This document shows, one piece after another, positions 15,001 through 24,174 of a stretch of DNA of 64,000 nucleotides. Source of the DNA: Halichondria panicea (lineage: Eukaryota; Porifera; Demospongiae; Suberitida; Halichondriidae); assembly GCF_963675165.1 (NCBI RefSeq), contig NC_087380.1, positions 4,331,803 to 4,395,802 on the forward strand, read 5' to 3'. Positions within the stretch are counted from its first letter, which is position 1, and every line of letters starts with the position of its first letter. The notes below the pieces were generated by a model. That model searched no databases. It saw only the letters and a program-made list of their open reading frames with translations, and had not been told where the DNA came from. A program made the position numbers and the translations under genes.

Positions 15001-16870
15001 GGGAACATGGTACATGTACGTGTGCGAGGGGCACATTAAAAGGTGGGAATCATTTAACGATTATCCGGACGCTTGCACTGACATTCACATATACATGACA
15101 ATGTAATTTGTATTACTATCGCTCTAGTACATACGTATGAACTGTAGTTTCTCGCCCACGGGGGGGGGGGGGGAGGGGGTTATTTCTTAACTGAGGTTCT
15201 AGGGAGTTATTGTGCAGGGTTTGTGCAGGTGTTGAATCACGGGCGTTCAATCAAAAACAGGCACTTATAACACCTCAGCTTGAAACATTGTACGTTAAAG
15301 CACACAGGAGATAGGAGATAACAACAAGCATACTGTCAATCAACGTCTAGGACAGCACAAAGACATGAACATGCCATACTGCACTCATGCACAGTGAAGA
15401 CGAGAAGTGGTACATGTACATGTATAATTATGGTCTAAAATACTTAGTGATCAGTACTTGCAAGAACCAGACTCTATGATAGTTCAAACTCCACCCACCT
15501 CAACGTCTCCTGTGTAATTGCTATCTTCCTCAATATCCCTGAGGTTGTCCTCGTCCAGTGAGTAGCTAACAGTGGTTGAGTCACGATCAGAGTCGTCCGG
15601 GGTTCCGGGGTGAGTCTCAGTGTCACGCATGTCTACATCATGGCTGTCACCATCACGGCTAGTTGAAGGGGAGATACAGTGTACATGTATAGTGGTGGAT
15701 CGATGGTGCAGTAATGGGATACAACACACGTAATTTGGCTGCTAAAACAGGACACAGATGCTGCCCAGTATTGTAAACTTACTCCTTCACCCACGAGTCA
15801 TCCGAGTTGATGCGTTTATATGATTGTATATTGACATACTCGCTGTTGAGTATGGAGGGGTCAACTGGACTCTCTGGGAGCAGTAGCTGCACTGCCTCTT
15901 GCGGGTTGTTATTGCACTGGAGTAGGGCCTGTGTGCGTAAATGAATGTGTGGGGTGAGGGGGGAGGAGTGATGTACATGAGACAACCTCATACAGTAAAA
16001 ATAAAAGAAAAACACCGTGCGTCAACTTCGGGCACAGTGTCCCTACACACATTGTGTTTTATGTACATACCACAGTAGAACCTCCATTATCCGGTCTGGT
16101 AATTTTCTTTTTAAAAATGAGAGTGTCTTTTAAATGCGCATGGGCGTATATACAACCATGTGGCACTGCTGTTTATTAATAAGTGGGTGGATCAAGGCGT
16201 GGTTTATCTATTCGATTATCCGGCCTGCCTCTGAAACGAAGGTGTCCGGATAATCGAGGTTCCACTGTACATGTTACATGTAAACGTGTACAGTGCTCAC
16301 CGTCAATTTCATACACATCAAAACATTATTTGAAAGTACAGTACTGTACGTTATTTTATACTGTGCCTATCCCAAGTACGTACATTCAAGCTACGTGTAC
16401 AATTCAGAATATTTATTGTACACTCCTCATCTCAGCACTCCGTAGTGTGATACACATTTACACACACAAACCACCTCAAATTTCCTTCCTCCCACGGTGT
16501 ACATGTAGGTCCTTGGAGACCCCACCTAACTATAATTATTGTTGGGTGCTAAATGACCATAAGAAGGCTGTAAACTCTTAGCATCTCACATTATAATATA
16601 GGGTATCAAAATCACCAAGAAGTGAAAGGGTGATATAGATATTATCCAAGAAGTGTGTATAGGGGACACAGAGGAGTGAGAGATAGTGTGAGGGATAGTG
16701 TGGATAGTGTGGAAGAGCAGGGGATATTGGAATAGTACTGCTTGACAGTGGCGGTTATGAAACGCGTAACGGATTATACTCACTCGCCACACGATCACAC
16801 TTACCTCTCTGATCTGTCCCTCGTCCTGGGTGATCCCCATTGCCTTTATGGCCTCAATGGCCTCATCCAT
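19..16870 (-). CDS. USP24: USP24-like ubiquitin carboxyl-terminal hydrolase, N-terminal half (3' part off window)
   Basis: Deubiquitinase of the USP24 (C19) family. I joined 26 GT-AG exons in one unbroken frame: 16870-16805, 15928-15783, 15658-15499, 14989-14897, 14343-14109, 12467-12394, 12036-11893, 11655-11494, 11353-11285, 10966-10543, 10105-9981, 9845-9759, 9646-9551, 9305-9144, 8826-8743, 8629-8515, 8449-8409, 8155-8024, 7591-7394, 7287-7243, 7002-6907, 2519-2340, 2189-1872, 1561-1232, 633-443, 211-19. The product so far is about 1,322 residues; human USP24 is about 2,600. Residues 1-45 form a UBA-type helix bundle (MDEAIEAIKAMGI...EAVQLLL). Family-specific blocks include FPLTHFYELEGRV, DQWSIPYKRDES, GIYDMLRILMEMVAERLKQ and WLVENKVLSIAL. 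A ubiquitin-like fold lies near residues 1000-1080 (HSNESMLSIREKIA). The Cys/His catalytic domain must lie left of position 1. The start is the first ATG before the UBA; the frame upstream offers only a TTG. Alignment is to remembered human USP24; USP9X is the next closest but lacks this UBA start. Confidence 0.93.
739..1190. repeat. Dispersed repeat in USP24 intron (ACCGTATAGCG... type)
   Basis: This stretch starts with ACCGTATAGCGGGAAATTTT. Its second half (about 978-1188) is recognisably the same sequence as 36500-36690 in an intron of the adhesion GPCR, including ACTCGCAGATAATTGGAAAA and AAATCTACC. A related start occurs at 19461. It is non-coding and behaves like an old interspersed element. 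Confidence 0.6.
3022..3045. repeat. 24-bp hairpin flanked by 7-bp direct repeats
   Basis: CAGGAGTGCAT and its exact reverse complement are separated by 2 bp. The hairpin is flanked on both sides by ACGTGAG (3015-3021 and 3046-3052). It lies about 60 bp upstream of the NLR start codon. A close relative of the hairpin is at 11778-11807. Confidence 0.6.
3103..5996 (+). CDS. NLR-type receptor: death-fold-like domain, NACHT, LRRs
   Basis: Two exons, 3103-3415 and 3529-5996, spliced in phase (the GGT glycine codon spans the junction), give about 926 residues. Exon 1 (residues 1-104) is an all-helical segment resembling a CARD/death fold; the exact subfamily is uncertain. Exon 2 carries a NACHT ATPase: Walker A GVPGIGKST near residue 203, Walker B LFLFEGLDEFP near 280, and a TSRPW sensor near 318, followed by the winged-helix region with the HFTIQEFLAAYHL block typical of NLRs. 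Ribonuclease-inhibitor-type leucine-rich repeats run from about residue 700 to 900 (for example LRKLSLYENCIGKEGAVALS). Such proteins act as cytosolic sensors that oligomerise through NACHT; the ligand cannot be read from the sequence. The gene sits antisense within a USP24 intron. All motifs look intact. Confidence 0.88.
11778..11807. repeat. Short hairpin related to the one at 3022-3045
   Basis: CAGGAGTGCATGAATA is followed by TTCATACACTCCTG, an imperfect inverted repeat with the same CAGGAGTG ends as 3022-3045. It lies in a USP24 intron. No clear flanking direct repeat is visible. Confidence 0.45.
12468..14108 (-). other. USP24 intron (1.6 kb) filled with repeat DNA
   Basis: No conserved coding sequence is seen. 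The intron holds a hairpin-ended repeat beginning ACCTCGGTGCGCATGCGG near 12648, whose reverse complement-like partner GAAGCGAGGT follows within 20 bp. It also holds an isolated 60-codon open frame (13273-13455) without family resemblance, an inverted repeat around GGATATGCACCC / GGGTGCATATCC (13617-13690), and the 40-bp palindrome at 13959-13998. Confidence 0.6.
13959..13998. repeat. Perfect 40-bp palindrome
   Basis: GAATACACTCGTGTTCGT, then AATT, then the exact reverse complement of the first 18 bases. There is no spacer, so the whole 40 bp is self-complementary. It lies in a USP24 intron about 110 bp from the next exon. Confidence 0.9.
14485..14877. mobile_element. Non-autonomous TIR element (MITE), about 390 bp
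   Basis: The left end TACCGTATATCTTCTAATTT is matched by an inverted right end (AAATTAGAAGATATACGGTA), giving TIRs of about 28 bp. The interior repeats the words GTCC and AATTAGAAC in both orientations and has no open frame of note. It lies in a USP24 intron between 14344 and 14896. Superfamily is uncertain; a TA-type duplication would fit Tc1/mariner but cannot be proved here. Confidence 0.65.
16073..16267. mobile_element. Pogo/Tigger-like MITE, about 195 bp
   Basis: The ends CAGTAGAACCTCCATTATCC and GGATAATCGAGGTTCCACTG are inverted copies with few mismatches. The consensus CAGTRGAACCTCGATTATCCGG is the form known for pogo/Tigger DNA transposon termini. The interior is non-coding. It lies in the first USP24 intron. 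Confidence 0.65.
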
Positions 16871-17373
16871 TTCCCTCACAGACAAAGGTCAAAGGTTAAA
16901 CAAGTCAATCTGGTTCCCACATAAACCTGTCAAAAACATAAAATGTATATCGTAATAACACGTGTGTGAGTGTGTTCTGTGTCATGTCTTGCATGTCACA
17001 AGAAGAAACACCAGTATGCATAATAATTATGTTCTACCTCAAAATGTTCTTGTGAATAGTTTCTCTTGATCAAATACAAAGACAGGGTGCAGCAGCAATC
17101 TCATACAGAAGAGTGAGTGTTGAGTGTTATGATGTACGTAGACTCGAGTATACTGTACTACTATACCTCTTGTATCTATGCTTAGAGCCAGCTACTTTTT
17201 TACATGCACTGTAACTGTACCTAAAGCATCACATGATCCCTTGTGCGTTAACTGGAACCAGAAAGTGCGGTTGATTAGGAATAGGTACGTACAATTTTCA
17301 GCAAATTAATAACACCTAGAAACTACTAACTTTCTGTTCTCTGCATGCTCTGTATTGGTACAGCCTGCAGGCT
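16871..17373. promoter_or_regulatory. Divergent intergenic region / likely bidirectional promoter of USP24 and IFT25
   Basis: About 500 bp separates the USP24 start codon (minus strand, 16870) from the IFT25 start codon (plus strand, 17374). Neither side has an obvious TATA box at a sensible distance. The stretch is AT-rich with a few TACATG-type motifs. Both genes are broadly expressed in animals, so a shared promoter is a reasonable inference from the head-to-head arrangement, but no specific binding site is identifiable here. Confidence 0.5.
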
Positions 17374-18962
17374 ATGTCATCTACAGGAAATGTTGGCAGT
17401 TTTGTAGCTCTGTCTTCGTCAAACGATGACAGACACCCTCCTGAATGCATTTCAGACCGGTGAGTTGTGCATGCTTCATGTGCTTTTGCCACTAAGATTA
17501 TGGTTTAAAGAGTGCGAAGTTGGTTGTTGTAAAATTATTAATAATTATAGAGTCTACTCATTATTTGTCAATGTACACGTACAATGTTTGTTGTGTAACT
17601 ATAGCAACCCGGACACTTATTGGGCAACCACTGGGTTGTTTCCTCAAGAAGTGGTGATCACCTTACCTTCTCTCACCAACCTTACGGGTGTCACCATCAA
17701 GTCCACGAATGGTACATGCAGTGCACTGTATGCTAATTTAAAGTCAGTACATTATTGGTGCATTATGCGATTTACAGCTTTATATAGACCACGCCGCAAG
17801 TGCTGTAAAGTGCATAGTGCACGTTGCAAAGGTGGTGCCATGGAAATTTATGATGCAATTGAGAAAGAAGACATTTTTCCGTCTTGAAGAGTTGTTGATG
17901 CTAGCAAGCCTCATATCTCAAATGCTGCCCAAAAAATTTATGTTCACATGCAGAAAAAGTACGCTAACACTGCAAGTAAATTTTTTTGCACAAAAATCTT
18001 TTAAGTTGATCTACACAGCTTCAAGTTTACTGCAACCCGGACCATGGGCATGTTGCTCAGATTTGCTATCGCTTCCACGAGGCAGATGACCTCTCACGCT
18101 CTACTTTTCTTACCTAGACAATTCCGCCATCTGCACAGCAATGTCACAAAACCTTGTGGCCACGTATGAGATGGGCGTGGTTGTGACATTCCGGCAGCAT
18201 GCAAGAGGGGTTATTTGCCAAATATAAATATTCCCGCTATACGGTCATGATAGTGTGTCTGCACTTTACTGTACTGTGTATTCACAATGCAGTTCGAAAA
18301 CTGAGTCTTGAAAGAAGTAAGGAAAATGGGCCAACTGAGTTTCACCCTATAACTGATAAAGGTTGGCTTTCTTTGCAGTGTGTAATGTTCAGTGACATAC
18401 TTTTGGTGGTTGATTTCAGAGCTTGAGTCAAAGGAAGGACACCTTCAAGTTGAAGAGTTTAGGGTTAGTTTGAAACATAACTTGTGCTTTTTTGTTCACT
18501 TTGAGCTGTCAGCTTAGTGGTAGTTAGAATTACTGTATAGGTGATGTGACATTCTTGTGTTAGCACTGTACCAGGACACCGAGCATGTTATGCACATTAC
18601 CCCCCTTATGCTCATTATCTCCCATGGCAGCTCAAGAGTCCTGTTGAAACCAAGCACTTGAAACTGATTCTACAGGAGGGTTATGGACACTTTGCTTTTG
18701 TGTACTCTGTAAGTATGATAGCTTCATGATCATATATGTTACGCTTTATTGTCTGTCACGTCTTTTTACACAATTAGTGATATAATTCTATAATGACAAC
18801 AAATTACACATTCACAAATTACATTCATTGTCTGTCACGTCTTTTTACACTATTAGTAATAATTATAATCCTATTAATGACAACAAATTACATTCATATT
18901 TGTATCTGTATATACAGTACGTGGAGCCTCCCAAGGTAGTATTCAGAAACTGTCCTTTCTAG
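17374..18962 (+). CDS. HSPB11: IFT25 / HSPB11-like intraflagellar transport protein
   Basis: Six exons in one frame: 17374-17459, 17605-17711, 18293-18361, 18420-18463, 18631-18708, 18918-18962. They encode 142 residues, against 144 in human IFT25. The diagnostic segment is NPDTYWATTGLFPQE (human NPETFWTTTGMFPQE), preceded by HPPECISDR. Later exons give VRKLSLERSK, EGHLQVEEF and HLKLILQEGYGHFAFVYS, in the same order as human VQTLKIEKST, EGQLQNEEI and YLRFIIVSAFDHFASVHS. IFT25 is a jelly-roll (discoidin-like) subunit that pairs with IFT27 in the IFT-B complex of cilia. The short last exon is the least certain part. Long intron 17712-18292 has no other gene. Confidence 0.9.
18748..18895 (+). 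repeat. Two-copy tandem repeat in the last IFT25 intron
   Basis: Two adjacent copies of about 75-80 bp both begin ATTGTCTGTCACGTCTTTTT and end in ATGACAACAAATTACA. They are non-coding. Confidence 0.7.
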
Positions 18963-20052
18963 GGAGGTTAATACAGTGAACTCTCGGTGAAATTAAAGTC
19001 GATCTGCATCATTCCCATAATGATTTCATAGTGCTGTTGGTTATTAGGATCCTCGTACTGGTACAAGTGGCTTTGACGTAATTACCTGATTTGATATTTT
19101 CACTATGCAGTCATTTTCACTATGCAGTCATTTCCAATAGACCAGCTTCAGAATCATGAGAATTTGTGTGGACATAAGAAAGTTCCTTTTCTAGTGTGTA
19201 CTGAGGTATGTGCACATGTACTGTAGTAACTAGGTACAGTGAAACCTGTCTTCAAAAGTGACTGTAAACTGCAATCTAGATCTAGCACAGTATTAAACAC
19301 ATAATTTTTATATACACATTTTGGCTGTACTAGAGAAGGTGGCCTGATTATGAGTAACTTACAATGAAATCAATATCTCCTTATACATAGCAAACATTTC
19401 TCTGGTGTGGTCTTTAATCTCACAAGTTACAGTAATGGAGAATGCACTTTTCTCTGTATTACCGTATAGCGCGAAATTTTAGAGACACTTAAATTTCGTG
19501 GAATGGCCTCTAAAAGCATTTTGTTTGTGGGTTGACTGCTTACCCGAAGCATTCCCAGGCCACTCCTTAAATCTTTGCACATTATAGCAGATAATTAAAC
19601 AATTTTCGTGTAATTAATTTGGATTGCTAATCCACGAAAATGTCATGGTATACAGTAGGTTGCTTGAATTTTATTTGGATACCTTTCACTCAGTCGACAC
19701 CTATACCTGATTTGTGCTATTATTATACAATTCGATTCGAATTGACTGTGAAGAATGAATAATGTCAGCGTTCTCTTGGGTCCCTACATTATGATTATCA
19801 TACTCATTATTGGCAGAGGGAGTGCAGTGCGCCCAAACACAGGCGAAACCTTACACTTTACAACATGCCTCGATTTTAGCACCGTTTGTGGCACCTTATA
19901 AGAATCTGCGTGCAAAGAAGATTCCAAGGAACTAAAGCTAATTGCGTGATAGCTTCAGCTTGTATATAGATCCAAGCCAAGAAGACAGACCGCACCCTAA
20001 CGGTCCGACTATCATCAATTAACCATAATGATGTAATGCCATCAACATAATA
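18963..20052. other. Intergenic region downstream of IFT25
   Basis: No supportable gene. It contains a short TIR-like element at about 19461-19657 (ACCGTATAGCGCGAAATTTT at one end, an inverted AAAATGTCATGGTATACAGT at the other), related to the repeat at 739. The remainder is AT-rich unique-looking sequence leading into the tandem array. Confidence 0.6.
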
Positions 20053-22732
20053 ACTAGAGCACTAAAGTGCAAACCCTCGGCTGGTGACATGATTATAAAG
20101 AAACCAGAAGACTGATATAATGCAGTGCATATAGTGATGTTGTTATCATCATCATGCATGACTTGCACAGCAACTCAGGAGCAATAAAACTAAACCAGAC
20201 TGGAGGCATGCTGAAACATTTGAGAACAGGTAGTAGTACTATAAATATATGCACTGTGGATTAGGATCACAGCAAAGAAGCATGGAGTCTCAGAGAAGTA
20301 TGGCTCCAGGTCCTGCATGGATCCCAGTCAGCTAAAGCAAGCTTTCTGCTTTAGTGACCCTGTTCCAATATTGTTCCTGGTATATACAGCTTTCTACTTT
20401 AGTGACCCTGTTCCATTGTTTATGGACCTGGTACAGGATCACTTCAGTTATAAGTAACGCATGTGCAAGTTCTGTTCAAGCTACATTTTGCTCGCTTTTT
20501 ATTAGACAACGAAGCTTTAACACCGAAAGCTGCCACTATTAGAAGTACTGACTTGTTGTGTGGAGGCTACCCATGCTGTAAACGCAGTGCTAGAGCATCC
20601 AGGTAAGCAGACCCAGTCACAAGCTTCTTAGCTTTTGCTCGTTTTTATTTGACAACGAAGGTTTAACATCAAATTCTGCCACTATTAAAATTAATAACTT
20701 GTTGTATGAAGGCTATCCATGCTGTAAACGCAGTGCTGTGGCATCCAGGTGAGTAGATTCACCTGTCACAAACAAACAAACAAACAAACTAGAGCACTAA
20801 AGTGCAAACCCTCGGCTGGTGACATGATTATAAAGAAACCAGAAGACTGATATAATGCAGTGCATATAGTGATGTTGTTATCATCATCATGCATGACTTG
20901 CACAGCAACTCAGGAGCAATAAAACTAAACCAGACTGGAGGCATGCTGAAACATTTGAGAACAGGTAGTAGTACTATAAATATATGCACTGTGGATTAGG
21001 ATCACAGCAAAGAAGCATGGAGTCTCAGAGAAGTATGGCTCCAGGTCCTGCATGGATCCCAGTCAGCTAAAGCAAGCTTTCTGGTTTAGTGACCCTGTTC
21101 CAAAATTATTGTTCCTGGTATATACAGCTTTCTACTTTAGTGACCCTGTTCCATTGTTTCTGGACCTGGTACAGGATCACTTCAGTTATAAGTAACGCAT
21201 GTGCAAGTTCTGTTCAAGCTACATTTTGCTCGCTTTTATTAGACAACGAAGCTTTAACACCGAAAGCTGCCACTATTAGAAGTACTGACTTGTTGTGTGG
21301 AGGCTACCCATGCTGTAAACGCAGTGCTAGAGCATCCAGGTAAGCAGACCCAGTCACAAGCTTCTTAGCTTTTGCTCGTTTTTATTTGACAACAAAGGTT
21401 TAACATGAAATTCTGCCACTATTAAAATTAATAACTTGTTGTATGAAGGCTATCCATGCTGTAAACGCAGTGCCATGGCATGCAGGTGAGTAGACTCACA
21501 CATTACAAACAAACAAACAGACCAACGGACTACTATACCCGTGGCCGCCCACGCGCGCCTCGGGTAACTAGAGCACTAAAGTGCAAACCCTCGGCTGGTG
21601 ACATGATTATAAAGAAACCAGAAATATAATGCAGTGCATGTAGTGATGTTGTTATCATGTATGACTTGCACAGCAACTCAGGAGCAATAAAACTAAACCA
21701 GACTGGAGGCATGCTGAAACATTTGAGTACTATAGATATATGCACTGTGGATTAGGATCACAGTAAAGAAGCCTGGAGTCTCAGAGAAGTATGGCTCCAG
21801 GTTCTGCATGGAGTAGGATCCCAGTCAGCAGCAGGAGCTATAATTCAAGCTTCTACTTTAGTGTTCCATGTTCCTGGTATATACAGCTTTCTACTGTAGT
21901 GACCCTGTTCCATTGTTCTTGGTACAGGATCACTTCAGTTATAAGTAACGCATGTGCAAGTTCTGTTCAAGCTACATTTTGCTCGCTTTTATTAGACAAA
22001 GGAGCTTTAACACCGAAAGCTGCCACTATCAAAAGTACTAACTTGTTGTGTGGAGGCTACTCATGCTGTAAACGCAGTGCTAGAACATCCAGGTAAGCAG
22101 ACCTAGTCACAAGCTTATTCAAGCTTCTTAGCTTTTGCTCGACAAAGAAGCTTTAACATCAAAATCTGCCACTATTTAAATCAAGATATTGTTCTGTGAA
22201 GGCTACCTATGCTGCAAACGCAGCGCTATGGCATCCAGGTGAGTAGATATACTCGTGACAAACAGACAAACAAACAAACAAACTAGAGCACTAAAGTGCA
22301 AACCCTCGGCTGGTGACATGATTATAAAGAAACCAGAAGACTGATATAATGCAGTGCATATATAGTGATGTTGTTATCATCATCATGCCATGACTTGCAC
22401 AGCAACTCAGGACTAAACCAGACTCGACTGGAGGCATGCTGAAACATTTGAGAACAGGTAGTGGTACTATAGATAATATGCACTGTGGATTAGGATCACA
22501 GTAAAGAAGCCTGGAGTCTCAGAGAAGTATGGCTCCAGGTTCTGCATGGAGTAGGATCCCAGTCAGCAGCAGGAGCTATAATTCAAGCTTTTACTTTAGT
22601 GACCCTGTTCCATTGTTTCTGGTATATACAGCTTTCTACTTTAGTGACCCTGTTCCATCGTTTTCTTGGTACAGGATCACTTCAGTTATAAGTAACGCAT
22701 GTGCAAGTTCTGTTCAAGCTACATTTTGCTCG

Positions 22733-23243
22733 GATTGAAGAGTTAGAGGGATAGGAAACGGAGTGGTGCACGTGATGATTTTACATTGAATCTGCAGTGG
22801 AGCCTCGAAAATTATCCGCGCTACGCCCTATGAACGAGGCTATTAACACATTTTTGCCGGGTAACTCCCAAAGCTGTGTTTCCTCGAGACATCATCTCTT
22901 TCAGCAACTTATAACACGCCTAGTCCATGAGCCACGTGTAGTACTTGCTAATGACTGACCACACCCAGTAAAAAGAGACTTTCCAATAAAGTTATATGTT
23001 CCCAAGGCTGTTTTAGAGCTATTGGAACATGTAACGTGTAAGCGTGCTGGTTATGACTACTACAATAGGTATAGACCTTGAAATATAAGTGAGTTGCACG
23101 GACTAAGCACAGTTACTTGTAGTTTATTATGCACTGAGTGTAGAAATAGATATTGTTGTGATGGCCTCGATTAAACCGCAGCGTAGCGCGGATGTTACTC
23201 GAGATACCAACCGTTTCCTATCCCTCTAACTCTTCAATCTATG
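22733..23243. mobile_element. 0.5-kb TIR insertion within the fourth array unit
   Basis: It is bounded by GATTGAAGAGTTAGAGGGAT and its inverted copy (about 29 bp identical), the right TIR ending at 23239. The three sibling units have the uninterrupted site TTTTGCTCGCTTTT, so this is an insertion relative to them. Four extra bases (TATG) follow the right TIR and no clean target-site duplication is visible. The interior has no coding capacity. It is a non-autonomous DNA element of unknown superfamily. Confidence 0.75.
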
Positions 23244-23529
23244 CTTTTATTAGACAAAGGAGCTTTAACACCGAAAGCTGTCACTATCAAAAGTACTAAC
23301 TTGTTGTGTGGAGGCTACTCATGCTGTAAACGCAGTGCTAGAGCATCCAGGTAAGCAGACCTAGTCACAAGCTTATTCAAGCTTCTTAGCTTTTGCTCGA
23401 CAAAGAAGCTTTAACAGCAAAATCTGCCACTATTTAAATCAAGATATTGTTGTGTGAAGGCTATCCATGCTGTAAACGCAGTGATGTGGCATCCAGGTGA
23501 GTAGATATACCTGTGACAAACAAACAAAC

Positions 23530-23752
23530 AAACAAACAAACAGACCAACATACTACTATACCCGTGGCCGCCCACGCGCGCCTCGGGTAACAAACAAACC
23601 AACAGACTACTATACCCGTGGCCGCCCACGCGCCTCGGGTAACAAACAGACCAACATACTACTATACCCGTGGCCGCCCACGCGCGCCTCGGGTAACAAA
23701 CAAACCAAACGACTACTATAACCCGTGGCCGCCCACGCGCCTCGGGTTAATT
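23530..23752. repeat. GC-rich minisatellite, four units of about 55-60 bp
   Basis: Each unit reads approximately ACTACTATACCCGTGGCCGC followed by CCACGCG(CG)CCTCGGG and AACAAACA. The four copies differ in the CG/CGCG count. A single copy also occurs at 21529-21565 at the end of array unit 2. CCCG...CGGG ends could fold into a hairpin. The composition contrasts sharply with the AT-rich surroundings. Confidence 0.8.
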
Positions 23753-23942
23753 ATAGGTCAAGTATATGCATCTATACCTTGCTCTGAATATCTGTTTGCC
23801 ACATTAGCTGGGGGAATTCTCTTCCAATTGAAGTTTTAAAGTTGATGAAGATTCTCACTGTAAACACCCAAAAAGAGTTACATATTCAGACAAGAACATC
23901 CCTTTTAAGTGGCATGTGCTCCCAGCAGTGTTTCAGAGAATA

Positions 23943-23987
23943 TAGCCTCGATCCCAGGCCACAATGGAAGGCCTGTGAAGGAGGCTA
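23943..23987. mobile_element. Mini foldback element of the TAGCCTCG family, 45 bp
   Basis: It starts TAGCCTCGATCCCAGGCC and ends AAGGAGGCTA. The flanks CAGAGAATA and CAGAGCAAT(A) look like a slightly diverged 9-bp target duplication. Same family as 33282, 33437 and 40344. Confidence 0.55.
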
Positions 23988-24174
23988 CAGAGCAATACTA
24001 CAAGGTCTGGACAGTGTTATTTGTTATGTGCACATAACAAATAACACCATGGATGAAAAACATTTTGAAACCTATACGAAAGATGCTTACAGACTACAAA
24101 AGAATATTATCAAGATTGAATTCTTGTCAACTATACTTAGGTCACGCGCGCCTCAGGTAATTATTTAGAGTACA

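Larger units (their letters stand above)
20053..23760 (+). repeat. Tandem array of four about 740-bp units with exon-like modules
   Basis: Units begin with ACTAGAGCACTAAAGTGCAA at 20053, 20788, 21567 and 22282 (steps 735, 779, 715). Each contains, in order, a TATA-like CTATAAATATATG stretch (altered in units 3 and 4), a short ATG frame (MAPGPAW/MAPGSAW), the segment VISNACASSVQATFC, then two related modules of about 100 bp ending CATCCAGGTAAG or CATCCAGGTGAG. The modules encode GGYPCCKRSARASR and EGYPCCKRSAVASR-type peptides, so the module itself was duplicated before the unit. Each unit ends in a CAAA microsatellite. In unit 3 the frame 21791-22096 is open for 101 codons through the first module; in units 1 and 2 it is broken. 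I recognise no protein family. It may be a decayed or rapidly evolving gene array or a satellite-like repeat. Confidence 0.75.

Noticed and set aside
23530-23752. CRISPR-like repeat/spacer pattern
   Set aside because: The units are contiguous minisatellite copies without unique spacers, and the genome is eukaryotic.
23842-24168. 108-codon open frame after the minisatellite
   Set aside because: It contains a mini foldback element and an internal inverted repeat, and its composition and codon use do not look like a conserved protein.
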